Source: Isoperla grammatica (Eukaryota > Arthropoda > Insecta > Plecoptera > Perlodidae). From it: a stretch of 64,000 bases of DNA. Positions within the stretch are counted from its first letter, which is position 1. The number at the start of each line of letters is the position of its first letter. The stretch covers positions 77,630,054-77,694,053 of the forward strand of contig OX246737.1 of the NCBI GenBank assembly GCA_945910005.1, given 5' to 3'. The notes below the pieces were generated by a model that saw nothing but the letters and a program-made list of their open reading frames with translations, was not told where the DNA came from and made no database searches. Made by a program: the position numbers and the translations under genes. This document shows positions 35,500-46,801 of this stretch, piece after piece.

Positions 35500-36179
35500 A
35501 GGACGTTTTGCTTACAAAAAAGGTCGACGCATTTTGACTTTGGAATATGTTAAAACAATGTTATCTGAGCTGGAATTTATGAGGTGCTTAGCTGGCAAAA
35601 GGGCCAAACACGCCGCCATCTTGGATTTTATATAATTCTGATAATGGCTATAAAAACCAAAGTGCTTGACCAATTTAAAAAAAAACTTTTGTATTTTAAA
35701 TAGAATGTTTTAATTACAATGTACTTGTGTAGGAGATTTTTAAATTTAATGATTAAACAACACTTAAAACACATTTTCCTACTCAATGTTTTTAGTTTTG
35801 GAATGTTAAGCTTATAACTTTTATAGAAGCGTACTAACTGATAAAGTTTTTCATATAAACGTTTTAGATAGCTTTATTTAAAAAATTAACGCAATCAAAT
35901 TTAAGTCTCTATCTAGAATAAATCCCGAGATATGAATTTTTGAAGAGTCGCACTACGCTCTCTTGCCGCGCTCGGTGCTTGCCCAAGCCAGGCGCCGAGC
36001 GGTGCGCGTGCGGTCTATGTAGTTTTGCCTTCTCAGACTATCTTCTGATAGTTTATTTGAATTGAATTATTGCGTTAGCTTTGGTTCAATTATTTCAAAT
36101 TCTAGGAATTTACTTACCCCCCCCCCCCTTCCCCACACACACACCTCCTCTACCACTCTATTTACCTACCAAGCTCTGA

Positions 36180-36753
36180 AGCTCTGATTGATTGATTGAT
36201 TAATGGGGCTTAACGTCTCATATTTGTGCAACAATGGTTAATCGAGACGATGAGCGGGTGATAATGAAGATGAGAAGGTGATAATGAAGATGAGAAGATG
36301 ATGATGAAGAATAAAGCCACATCCGAATCAGATCCATTGTACGTCGCGTGGATCGTCATACGGGAGTCCAGCAAGGGTGGGCAGGACCCTTATTCTATAA
36401 CTCCACCGAAACGGATTCGGTCGGAAATTACAACAATTTTGGCCGAAATGGAAACAATTGCAGTTCCACAACAATATAACTGACACAATAATTTCCAATT
36501 AGTATTGTTATTATTTCTCAATTGTTTCCATTTCGGCCCGAATCCATTTCGGGAGTTTTATAGAATAGGGGTGCAGGGCCAAGTGGGAGGAGAAATATTC
36601 AGTGGGATAGTGGGAGGGAAGGGACAGGGTCTCTTTTCATCGCTTATTACGACTAGCAGAGTCACTCTGAGCCTATTCTACCCCGGGCCAAGACGGGTCT
36701 CTTTTCGTCGCCTCTTACGACTAGCAGAGTCACTCTGGGCCTATTCTTCTCTG
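36180..36753 (+). mobile_element. SINE-like insertion with 9-bp duplication in element B's left arm
   Basis: Flanked by AAGCTCTGA at 36171-36179 and 36754-36762; the right arm of element B shows the single, uninterrupted site. It starts with (ATTG)n and CTTAACGTCTCATATTTGTGCAAC, and ends in two tandem copies of GGGTCTCTTTTC.TCGC.T.TTACGACTAGCAGAGTCACTCTG.GCCTATTC. A small MITE (36382-36578) is nested inside. Confidence 0.75.
36382..36578. mobile_element. Small MITE related to the 33.6-35.5-kb TIR elements
   Basis: The ends CAGGACCCTTATTCTATAACTCC and GGAGTTTTATAGAATAGGGGTGCAGGG are inverted, followed by CCGAAACGGATTCGG and CCGAATCCATTTCGG. The ends resemble CAGGACCCCTATTCTGTAAC of the larger elements. 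The interior is a near-palindrome with CAATTGTTTCCATTTCGGCC. Confidence 0.65.
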
Positions 36754-37157
36754 AAGCTCTGAGACAATGCTGGATGCAGCGTGCGATTTGTATTGCGAGT
36801 AGACCATGGAAAGGCAATCAATTCGTTACAATTTTTAGTTTAAAAAGTGTTTTGTTTTTAAGGGTAAGCCATAAACGTTAACTGCTCACAATTCTTCACG
36901 CTTATGACTAATGAAAAAAATTGTGTTTGATAACTTCCAGAGGAAACTTTTATTATTTTACAGAGTTTGAACAGAGAAACAGATACTGACAATTGACCAC
37001 AGATTGTAAAAAAGACACACTGACAAACAGAGTCAATGTCAATAGCATTGAAATCAATGCTTAATATTTAAATTTAAAGTTTTGCGTCAGTTTGATTACC
37101 CCAGTACAATGCGTCGTTCATATTATCCATGGACTAAAAGTTCAATTCTATTCAGTA

Positions 37158-37277
37158 CAATGATGATGATATCTGGGTTTTACCAAGTTTTACGTCCCAT
37201 ATTTTTGCAACTTTGGCTAATCGGGATGGTGAGATGGTAATGTATGAAAATGAACATGAAAATGCGTCACATATTAG
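37158..37277 (+). repeat. SINE-like fragment in element B's left arm
   Basis: TTTTACGTCCCATATTTTTGCAACTTTGGCTAATCGGGATGGTGAG matches the family at 30815-30923 and 36180-36753 but is more diverged. The right arm of element B lacks it. Confidence 0.6.
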
Positions 37278-37579
37278 TTTTTACTGCATTTGCATATTGG
37301 TGATTTTTCTAAAGCAACATTGTAATAGTGTATTTTATTATGAACACACACACAGTAGATCACTGATGATGTTAAAGCCATAATAATGTAGAGCCCTATC
37401 TATCATTTTACAATGTCTTAGCTTAACGACAATTGCGGTATACATGAAACTATGTCTTGCACACATTTAATGTATTTACCATTATTGAAAATCAGATATT
37501 ATAGAGATATGCTATTTTTTAACATTGTTTAAATTATGATGAATTAACTGATTATTAATTGACCATCTTCATTCAATTG

Positions 37580-38436
37580 ATTTGTGTAGCTTATTGTATC
37601 GAAACTCTGACATTTACAAAATGTACAAGACAGGTTATTCTCACGACACGCATAATTTTTAGTGGCAATTTTTTCTTCAGTGCAAGCTTTTAGAAATTCT
37701 TCTAAAAGACAATTTATTCGGGATTAATGGAAGCAGTAGTTCGTCTGCTTTCTCAAAGCCAAATAGTGTTGTCTAAGAAGACGTATCAGAATTAAAATGG
37801 TTATCATTCGTACAATAGCACGCATGACATTGAGATTTATTGAATTGCTAGTAGGTGGTAAATCGACATTGGCTTTACACTGGTGATATTTCCAATGTCT
37901 TAGTTTATCCATAGTCTTCCATGTCGTGTTACTCTTCAAAACACGAACTAAGAACTCTTCAGCCTTTAGGATTTCATCCTATGTTAAAAAAGCAGTTCTT
38001 CTAAAGTTCATTCAATGGAATCTGCTTTAATAACAGATTTTGCCAAACTTGCTAGTGAAATCGCAACCTGAGTGTGCAGTGCAAGAAGAATATCGTCCAT
38101 GTTACCCATTGTACACAATGTATGAATTGAAATTAACCGTTTTGAATCACCAACTCCACCTCTTACCCAGAGCTCGTGTAATCCTACATGTTGCATATCT
38201 TAAAGTAATACAGTAAACGTACAATTACATCAGTATCAGAAGAATGTACTATAATTCAACGTGCCCGACTTTGCAGCATGAAACGCGTGAGGTATTATTG
38301 GCATGTAAGTTTCTTCAACAAGTTCATGCAAGTGCCCTGAATGGACTGGCAAGGAAATTTTCACTATCAGTCAACTGGCTTGTGATAAAAACAATGTTTG
38401 TGTCTAGTTTTTCTGCTTTATCTTCAATAAGCGATT
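37580..38436 (-). pseudogene. Element B protein: C-terminal half of the FEN1/XPG-like + CXC family (decayed)
   Basis: Minus strand: FLASPFRAL then HELVEETYMPIIPHAFHAAKSG (the E-[EA]-D-T...H-A block, with AD lost), HVGLHELWVRGGVGDSKRLISIHTL, AEEFLVRVLKSNTTWKTMDKLR, DLPPTSNSINLNVMRA, and a short Cys-rich end (ACRENNLSCTFCKCQ) near 37640. The order matches the proteins of elements A and C, but sequence similarity is limited to motifs, so it is a separate subfamily. The G-x-D-x-T/M-S block is not visible here. The N-terminal half is gone and several stops are present. Confidence 0.65.
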
Positions 38437-38440
38437 TTAA

Positions 38441-39167
38441 AGGGGTTCTCACCCGCTACCCCAAAAAAATATGTTTGACTAAGGCTGATTAGCTATGAAA
38501 TTAGCGACTAAATGAAAAGAAATCGGGTTCACCATAACCCGGGAAAAAAATATCAAAGTTAGTGATTTTCGAGCTAGGTCCCATCGGCGAAAATCTCCCA
38601 TAAGAAATAGCATTGGGACGACCTGTATGCCTTGGGACCTTGGAGGATTCTGCTCCAAAAAAAAATGATGTAATACTTTTCGCTGCGTCTTTCTTTTCTG
38701 CGTATTTCGTATATTTTGGTTTTGTAATCGGAGCTTCCGTTCAGGTACAAAATAAAGATATGTAATCGGGTGCTCCATTTCGTTTTGAGCGTTGCTGTGC
38801 GTTGCTGTGCACGTCGAGTCGGCGGGTGTCGACTGTCGAGTTGGTGTCAAGTAAGCCAAGCGAGAGAGAAAGAGAGTGAGTAGTATTGGGAGGGGAAATA
38901 GTCAACTCATGCACAATGAACGCGGTCTGCTATGCGGTGTCGAATGGAGTACACCAAGGCCGTTTATTTTTTTTTAGATATATCGCTTTGAGTACACTCG
39001 CACCAAAAGCCGGCTGACACCAACAGTCGCCGCGGCAGTTAACCAGAAATTTCATTAATTAATAACAATTCACAGGTTTCAACTCACGATGTTTAATGGT
39101 TCATTATCGATTGGTGTGGTGCAGTAGATCATATGGTAAAAAATAAATCTAGCGGAGGAGAACCCCT
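38441..39167. mobile_element. MITE with TTAA duplication (Kolobok- or piggyBac-type)
   Basis: The ends AGGGGTTCTC and GAGAACCCCT are inverted and flanked by TTAA at 38437-38440 and 39168-39171. A TTAA target is used by the piggyBac and Kolobok superfamilies; an AGGG start favours Kolobok in my memory. The 727-bp body has no transposase. It sits in the gene of element B. Confidence 0.75.
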
Positions 39168-39179
39168 TTAAGAGGTGCT

Positions 39180-40418
39180 CTAATTTTAATTTAATTAATA
39201 TCTGATTATCAATGGTAAATATATTAAATGTGTACAAGACATAGTTTCATTTATACCGCACTGATTGTTTAACTTATACGTTGTAAAATGATAGGGCTCT
39301 ACATTATTAGCGCTGTAACGCTATAGTATTGCTCTGAGGTGTTTGTGTTTTTGCTTTAGAGAAATCACTAATATAATATGCAATTGCAGTAAAAACAAGT
39401 ACTGAATTGTATGGTTTAACTTTTTAGTCCATGGATAAAAGACGCGTTGTACTGGGATAATCAAACTGAGGAAAATTTCTAAATTGAAATATTAAGCATT
39501 GACTTCAAACTCTGCCTTTGTTGTCAATCTCTTGACAATTGTCAATATTTCAAACTCTATAAAATAATAAATGTTTTCTCTTGCAATCGTCAAACGCAAA
39601 TTTGTTTAAATAATCATAATAAGCATGAGAAAATGTGAGCAGTTACCGTTTATGCCTTATATCCATAAAACCCATTTTTAATAACTCAAAATTGTAACGA
39701 ATTGATTGCCTTTCAATGGTCTACTCGCAATACAAATCGCACGCTGCATCCAGCATTATCTCAGAGCTTGGAAAGTAAATAGTGAGGTAGAGGGGTAAGG
39801 GTTAGTAACCAAATTCTTGGAATTTGAAATAATTGAACCAAAGCTAACGCAATAATTCAATTCAAATAAACTATCAGAAGATAGTCTGAGAAGGCAAGAT
39901 TACATAGACAGCACGCGCACCGCTCGGCGCCTGGCTTGGGCAACGCCAAGCGCGGCAAGAGAGCGTAGCTCGACTCTTTAAAAATTCATATCTCGGGAAG
40001 TAATCTAACTAGAGACTTCAATTTGATTGCATTGTTTTTTAAATAAAGCTATCTAAAACGTTTATATGAAGTTTGTTTTCAGTTTTTACGCTTCAACAAA
40101 AGTTATAAGCTTAACATTCCGAAACTAAAAACATTGAGTAGGAAAATGTTTTTTAAATGTATAATATAATTATTAAATTTGAAAATTTTCTACACAAGTA
40201 CATTGGAATTAACAAATTCTATTTAAAATACAAAAGTGTTGTAAAATTGGTCAAGTACTTTGGTTTGTATAGCCATTAGTGTGAATTATATAAAATCCAA
40301 GATGGTGGCGTGTTTGGCCCTTTTGCCAGCTAAGCACCTCATGAATTACAACTAAGTACACGTTGTTTTATCATATTCCAAGGTCAAAATGCGTCGACCT
40401 TTTTTGTAAGCAAAACGT
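39180..40418. repeat. Element B right inverted arm
   Basis: Complement of the left arm without its two insertions. It ends GACCTTTTTTGTAAGCAAAACGT at 40418. Confidence 0.85.
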
Positions 40419-40562
40419 GCTTGGCTAAAGGACTATTGTGGACGTTTCTGAATACTACTAAAAGCCGAAGAGCGAATGTTAAATGGCTGCGGCGCCAGCG
40501 TCGGCGAATTCGCCGCGATATTGTTATGGAAGGCCCGCTTTACAATTTTTTTTTTTTTTTAA

Positions 40563-42002
40563 TCAACGTTTCGACCAACTATAAAAACAACAGCTTTTGT
40601 AGAATTCAGCTGTAAGACCATCATAACCCGGTGATTTGCCACGGTTTAAATTAGAGACAGCTTCTGTGAGTTCATCTTCTGTTATTGCAGAGTCGCACAT
40701 TGTTCGTTCTATGTTTGAGATGGAGGGCAATGATTCATAAAGTTCTGCGTACGATGTGACATTTACTATGTCTGTATGTGAGAAGATTGTTTTAAAATAA
40801 TTCCTTGCTTCATCGATGATGTTTAAGTGGTTTGTTTCAATTCGTCCGTTTATTCGCAGCCGAGAGATAGTGTTGCAATGGGACCTTTCTTTTTCAAGAT
40901 TTAAAAAGACGCTTGAGTTTGTATTACCTTCTTCATAAAACATGCACTTGGTTCTAACTTGAATTCCTTCCGCCTGCTTAAGGTACACTACTCCGATTTA
41001 ATTTTGAAACTCTTTGAGGCGATCATTTTCTAAGGGTGTCAGAGTGGCTTTACACTGCAAGTTTTGTACATGTCTTTCTAAATTCCTTATGCGATTTTCC
41101 ATACGTTTCTTTGAATATGCGGCGTACGTTTGTGTGTGTGTTTTAATTTCATTTTTCAGTGAGTCCCACATACAGTGTAGTGATGGAAATGATTGTTCTA
41201 TTTCAATGTAGTACGTTATAAGTGACGTTATGTTCTCGATGTACTCAGGATCTTCTAGAAGGCTGTTATTGAATTTCCAGTACGGCGAACCTCGTGGAAT
41301 GCACCCAACATGCATTTTGATACTAGTAGACGAATGATCTGAGAAGGACGGTGTAATATGCGTACTAACGATTCTAGATACATCTGCTTCCAAAATGTAG
41401 AATCTGTCAAGCCTTGACATCGAGCCAGAGTGACTGGTATATGTGAATTGTTGTATTTGAGGATTGAACTCACGCCAAGCGTCTACCAAACTGAATTGTT
41501 CAACTAGATTTTTCAGCGATTCTGCCACATTTGTACGAGGCTCAGTGTGATGTAATCTGTCTTGCGGTTCCGTCGTAAGATTCCAGTCACCCCCTATCAA
41601 AATTATCGAAGAGTTGTTAACATCCGAGATAATATTATGTAGGTGTGAGATTACAGACCGCGCATGTGCTGTTTCATGCGGCATATATATGTTTACAATT
41701 ATAAAATTATGTCCTTCATATTTGAAACTTGCTGTCTGAAGATATCCTGGAACATGAATTTTATGCTGAGTAATCGTGATCTGTAAATCTCGCTTGAAGC
41801 CTATTATTGTCCCTGAGCAGTGTTGGAAAGGAGGATTGATGTCAAATTGGAAGTTTTTAAGTGCAAGTGATTTAGGTTTGTCCTGTAAATTAGTTTCCTG
41901 AATTAGAAGGATGTCACATTTTAGGCGTGTTGCGTAGTTTGTGAGTACACTTTGTTTTAATTCATTTTTCAGCCCTTGTATGTTAAGGGACAATATATGC
42001 AT
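40563..42002 (-). pseudogene. LINE ORF2 fragment: endonuclease and beginning of RT
   Basis: Starts MHILSLNIQGLKN at 42002. Endonuclease motifs: LLIQETNLQD, YMPHETA, GGDWNLTTEPQDR, SRLDRFYI and FSDHSSTSI. One in-frame TAA at 40998-41000 interrupts it. RT begins with ELTEAVSNLNRGKSPGYDGLTAEFY and is then cut off. All endonuclease motifs look intact; no catalytic RT residues remain. Confidence 0.88.
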
Positions 42003-42040
42003 TTTTTAATTTAAAAACGTGCGCTTTGAGAAAAATTTTG

Positions 42041-43057
42041 TTACTTTTTAGGTGGCCTTATCTTCGTTAAAGTACTTTTCAACCTTTTAATTCTGGCTTG
42101 AACGGCTCGATTTTGATTTTTCTTTGCGTCATTTAACATGACAATCAGGCCATCTATGTTGTCGGTATACCGGTAAATTATATCGTGTACTAAGTTTTTT
42201 GGTTGTCCTTTCAGCTCAGCCATTAATTTGTTGAGTTGCTCATTTGAAACGGGGTACATAGCAGAGTTTACTCCATTAGGCACTAGTGTCGTCTGTTCTT
42301 GGTTTCCTATAGATATGCTGGAATGTGAGCTATCTGAAAAGCACGAACTAGGAACACTCTCCGCATCTGATTCGTCTACGTCGTAAGAAGTTTTTCTTCT
42401 AGCTTTAGTGTTAATTACATCGTCTGGCTGGGAGTGTTTTTTCTCTTTGCGTTTAGTAGGTCCGATCGATCTGATATACCGCTTTGTTGTGATTCCATTT
42501 CCGTATTATTGTCATTGTCATTGGGTGTATCGTCCTTGTCGCGTGTTTCTTCTGCTTCCATTTCGTTATCTGTTGCACTTTGATTGTTTATGTTGATATG
42601 ATCGTCAGTCGGCCGACCTGCGACGACCTGTGCCATGGTGAGTCTAGGTTGTTGTGACGCGGTCACAGAAGGGGCGGAGCAGTTACGTGCTAGATGTCCG
42701 ATGACGTTACACCGGTAACATTTGGTGTCCTCCCTTGCTATGTATATTGTGTACTTAGTGTCTTCATGATTAATTTGAAACGATGTTGGTACATTTGCAG
42801 GATCAATTAAGATAATATACACAATTCGTCGGAATGAAATAATATGTTTGAAATCATCGTATCGGCTGTTGATCATTAGGGGTTTTATTGGGCTCGTTAA
42901 TTTACCTATTAGATTTAATTGTTCCTTGAGTTTCACATGGAATATCTGGGAGCACATTTGAGAGAATAACCTTCGTGGATGAGCTTATGTACTTGCGTGA
43001 CGAGATAAATAACCCTTTGATTTCTAATCCTTGGTCTTTTGTTAATTGGTGTGCCAT
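42041..43057 (-). pseudogene. LINE ORF1 fragment with CCHC zinc knuckle
   Basis: Minus strand from a Met at 43057 (MAHQLTKDQGLEIKG) with frameshifts near 42945 and 42300-42415. It contains CYRCNVIGHLARNC (CX2CX4HX4C) and a C-terminal block (KNLVHDIIYRYTDNIDGLIVML) that parallels the C-terminus of ORF1 at 45042-46790. The upstream third present in the complete element is missing, consistent with 5' truncation. Confidence 0.82.
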
Positions 43058-43291
43058 TTCTTCACTTTTTAAATAGACACATTAGTAGAAGCAAAGAACG
43101 GTTTTGATCCCCACAAATCGCAAGAGTTTTGTTTTTTGTGTTCGCATATTCTAACAAATGTGCTGATTACGCACATATAAAGTCTACCACCGAAATCTGA
43201 TGGGAAATTGCTTTAATTTGCATTTTAATTACGCATAATTAGAATTAAAATTATTTTTTTTATCGAAACTGATTGCCAAATTTCAAAATGT

Positions 43292-44030
43292 TTTCACCTT
43301 AATGCACGAAGAGTTTATGTTCACATCAAATACATTTTAAACAATTTCAAAAAAGTAATTAAATTGCAATTAAATTACATTTTAATCAAATTTACATAAG
43401 TTTAATCAAAATTTGATTGTAGAAAAACTAATCTAAAAAAATGAGTCTACTTCATTAAAACGTCTTTATTATGAACCAGTTGACAACATATATAACGATC
43501 ATCAAAAGTCTACCACTTTTGATTACGTTTCAATCAATTTAATTGTGGCCTATAATTTTTCAATCGATAAATGAGCCGTATTGGTCGTTTGTGAAATCTC
43601 ATCAACATCATTATGTATCACAATAAACATGCATATATATGTGATATTTTCACATCGTATCCAGGTGTATATTACTAATAAGTTTTTAATTAACTATGCT
43701 AATTAGTAATTATATGCTAATTATTAATGAATAATTAAAATATTGAAAATCCTACAAAAATAAATTAATGAACTTCCCATAAATAGCTTTTATATTGAAC
43801 AACATTCGAAATTGGCAATCGCTTATCATCAAAATAAAACTCATTGCCGATGATTTAATTGAATACTGATATTAATATTATCATTAATTTTATGTTATGT
43901 GTGATGCAAACAACAATACCAATAATCAAATTTTTACTTAATTCTACTATGCCACTTTACCCACACAAGTATTGTGTCAGTACGAGTCAAATCCGTATTA
44001 TACATTATTAATTAGTGATATTGTCATGTA
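43292..44030. repeat. Element C left arm, outer part
   Basis: Inverted match to 58746-59117 (for example AATGAGCCGTATTGGTCGTTTGTGA against the complement of TCACAAACGACCAATACGGCTCATT) and then to 53615-53985 (CACACAAGTATTGTGTCAGTACGAGTC). The join at 43680 corresponds exactly to the LTR-element insertion point in the right arm. Confidence 0.88.
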
Positions 44031-44064
44031 ATCGATATTGTAACTGGATGAATTTGGACTTTGA

Positions 44065-44580
<516 letters not shown>

Positions 44581-45041
44581 GGCCTCCGTCGGAGACGGAC
44601 GTGTTTTTCGTTCGCTCCGCTTTACCGTGTTATTTCCGTGCTATTCCCAGCGCGGTACAGTTACAGCCTTAGGTGCGGGGCAGCGCAGTTGTTTGTCTAT
44701 TTCTTACTGTCTGCTACGTTCTGCTTGTGCCTGATAAGTTATTGTTGCTTATTCTCAATCAGTTTTTTCTCCTCTTTCGTTTGGAGTAGTTTTTGTTTTC
44801 GAATTATTCATTTTTAAGTTCGTTTTGGCCTTGCAAATTATTGCTTTTCTTTTCTCATTTTAACCCTCCTTGTTGAACCCTGCCATTTTAGAAGTGTCTT
44901 ATTCATCATTGTGTTTTTGGTTATTCGTTCTTGTTCGGTTTGCTGCCTGGTCTTCAATGCCAGGTAGCAGTGGTTTTGTCCGACTTGTCTGGCGTGTTTT
45001 ATTTAAATATTCCAGAGGGTTTTAAGCTGACTCGTATCACC

Positions 45042-46790
45042 ATGAGTCAACTGAAGCCGCAAGACTTTTTGAAGAAGTCCCCTATCCCCGCTGTAAAAAA
45101 CGGGGCCGGTAAGGCCGTTAAGGTGCCCCTCGTGCGAGGGCCCAATAAAGGTGTGCCTGCGCCCCTTGCTAGGGGACACAGCACACCTGAACTCAAACCG
45201 TCCACCGTGACTGTCCTCAGGCCTTCTCTGGCGGCAGTCACTACTGTCAACCAACGGGTTGATGTGCTGACTGGCTCGGCGCATCAATCTGTTACTGTTC
45301 TTCCCGTCTCTCCGCGCCTAAACAGGTCCTTATCTGACATCCAGGTAGCGACCAGCTCTGTTAAGGCTGCAGAAAACGTGGTCGCTGGTTCAGCCAGCGC
45401 GCCGACACCGTTGTGCCCTACGCCGATCCCTGCTTTTCCGGTGGTTTCGTCGATCGTTGTCCCTGGGGTACAGACTCCGCCAGTTACTAAGCCGACCATG
45501 GCCCAGGCTTTGCTGTCGGGCGCAGGTCAACGACCCCAGAGTCGCGTTGACCAACCCCGACCCTCCGCTGGTCAGGCATGTCCACAGAAGGACCAAGCTA
45601 TCTTGTTTCCTTCTATAGAAAACGTTACCATCTCACAGTACATGCGGTCTCTCGCTGATGTCATCGGGGGCAAAAACATTACTTTTGCTTCCAGGATATC
45701 ACAGGGCCGTGTGTGCTTCTATCTAAAGAGCAAGGTCTTGGTGGACACTTTCATGATTGACCACGGAGGGCTGTCAATAAAGGACCAGTTCCTGCCTGCC
45801 CGCAGGCTGGTCACTCCCGCCGAGCGGCTGGTGATCTCCAACGTCTCTCCCCATATTCCACACCAAGCGGTCGAGGCCGAGTTGGCAAAACTTGTTCGGC
45901 TCGTGTCCCCGATGGCCTACATCAACGTGGGTGTGAAACAAGCCGACGTTGGCCACGTCTTCAGCTTCCGTCGGCAGATATTTGTTGTCAAAGCTGAGAA
46001 CATCAATCTACCAGATTCCATCCTGGTCGATTTCGACGGAGAGCGGAATCGTGTTTTTCTCAGCTTTGACGACATCAAGTGTTTCAAGTGCAAGCAGACC
46101 GGTCACATTGCCCGTGCTTGCACTGTCTCCACTGTTAAACCAGTCTCTGTCGATGTGGCTTCCACAATTGTTGCGTCCACCTGTGACAAAAGGAAGACTC
46201 CCGCGACGGTAGAGAGCGCCGAGGCCACCGCCTCGACGTCGACTGAGAAATCTTCAGCCGTGACGCCAGTGGAAATCCACGAAGCGGCTGATCCCCTGCG
46301 TCCAGTCTCAATGGACTGCAGCGAGCCAAGCCTTCTCCAAGTCAACGAGGGTGATGCCATTTTCACTCTTGTTGGGAAATCTACAAAGTCCCGTAGCAAG
46401 TCCCCTGCTAAGAAGCGACCCAGGCAGGATGATAGGACACCACCCGGTGAGGTGACCATGCCCCTGGCTGCGGTAGAGCTTCTTAACAGTAAGGAGCCTA
46501 CCAACACGCTTTCCACCAGCGCTTTCCTGCAATTCTTTGCAGACGTCAAGGGGACCGATCAACCCTTAAAGATTGCCCATCGTTTCACGCGCGACATTCG
46601 AGGACTTGTCGAGATGCTAGAGCTAATAAGGCCGGCAGTCCGAGATGTGCGAGCGATAAAAACGAGAGTGTGGCGTCTCACAGGCACATTACTCAAGGCA
46701 CATGCCTACTACGAGGCGACCGGTGACGACAGTCAATCTCTCTCCAGGTCGAACTCGGTAGAGAGCCTTGAGTCGAATGGTCTGGAGTGA
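45042..46790 (+). CDS. LINE ORF1 protein (nucleic-acid-binding, one CCHC knuckle)
   Basis: 582 codons from the ATG in ACCATGAGTC, chosen over an upstream in-frame ATG at 44931 because the stretch between them looks like leader and the context at 45042 is better. The N-terminal 190 residues are Pro/Ser/Thr-rich and of low complexity. A conserved middle domain follows (about residues 195-345), then CFKCKQTGHIARAC at residues 347-360, a basic Ser/Lys-rich stretch (KSRSKSPAKKRPRQ) that could be a nuclear signal, and a C-terminal helical block shared with the copy at 42041-43057. L1/Tx1-group ORF1 proteins package element RNA. It ends 11 bp before the ORF2 ATG, in a different frame, so ORF2 probably depends on reinitiation. 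Confidence 0.9.
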   Translation: MSQLKPQDFLKKSPIPAVKNGAGKAVKVPLVRGPNKGVPAPLARGHSTPELKPSTVTVLRPSLAAVTTVNQRVDVLTGSAHQSVTVLPVSPRLNRSLSDIQVATSSVKAAENVVAGSASAPTPLCPTPIPAFPVVSSIVVPGVQTPPVTKPTMAQALLSGAGQRPQSRVDQPRPSAGQACPQKDQAILFPSIENVTISQYMRSLADVIGGKNITFASRISQGRVCFYLKSKVLVDTFMIDHGGLSIKDQFLPARRLVTPAERLVISNVSPHIPHQAVEAELAKLVRLVSPMAYINVGVKQADVGHVFSFRRQIFVVKAENINLPDSILVDFDGERNRVFLSFDDIKCFKCKQTGHIARACTVSTVKPVSVDVASTIVASTCDKRKTPATVESAEATASTSTEKSSAVTPVEIHEAADPLRPVSMDCSEPSLLQVNEGDAIFTLVGKSTKSRSKSPAKKRPRQDDRTPPGEVTMPLAAVELLNSKEPTNTLSTSAFLQFFADVKGTDQPLKIAHRFTRDIRGLVEMLELIRPAVRDVRAIKTRVWRLTGTLLKAHAYYEATGDDSQSLSRSNSVESLESNGLE

Positions 46791-46801
46791 TACACAACAT
46801 C

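Larger units (their letters stand above)
35503..37505. repeat. Element B left inverted arm (with insertions)
   Basis: Complementary to 39180-40418. Shared landmarks include CCAAACACGCCGCCATCTTGGATTTTATATAA, GAGCGCGGCAAG/CTTGCCGCGCTC-type words and CGTATTTGCAT/TTTGCATATTGGTGATTT near the inner end. The extra length comes from the 574-bp and 120-bp insertions. Confidence 0.85.
35503..40418 (-). mobile_element. Element B: long-TIR transposon with a remnant of the same protein family
   Basis: The tips ACGTTTTGCTTACAAAAAAGG (left) and the complement at 40418 are inverted; the arms run inward to about 37505 and 39180. The centre holds a C-terminal gene fragment (37580-38436, -) and a TTAA-flanked MITE. 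The left arm carries two insertions (36180-36753 and 37158-37277) absent from the right arm. No target duplication is evident, because the left tip abuts the tandem TIR elements. Confidence 0.82.
40545..43060 (-). mobile_element. L1/Tx1-like LINE, 5'-truncated and internally deleted
   Basis: Minus strand. The order ORF1 (zinc knuckle), ORF2 endonuclease, start of RT matches the complete element at 44580-50930, with clear protein similarity. RT stops just after GKSPGYDGLTAEFYKS. A short tail TTGGTCGAAACGTTGATT and a 15-nt poly(A) follow, ending near 40545. The RT palm, thumb and C-terminal region are absent, so this is an internal deletion derivative or a hybrid end. Confidence 0.85.
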
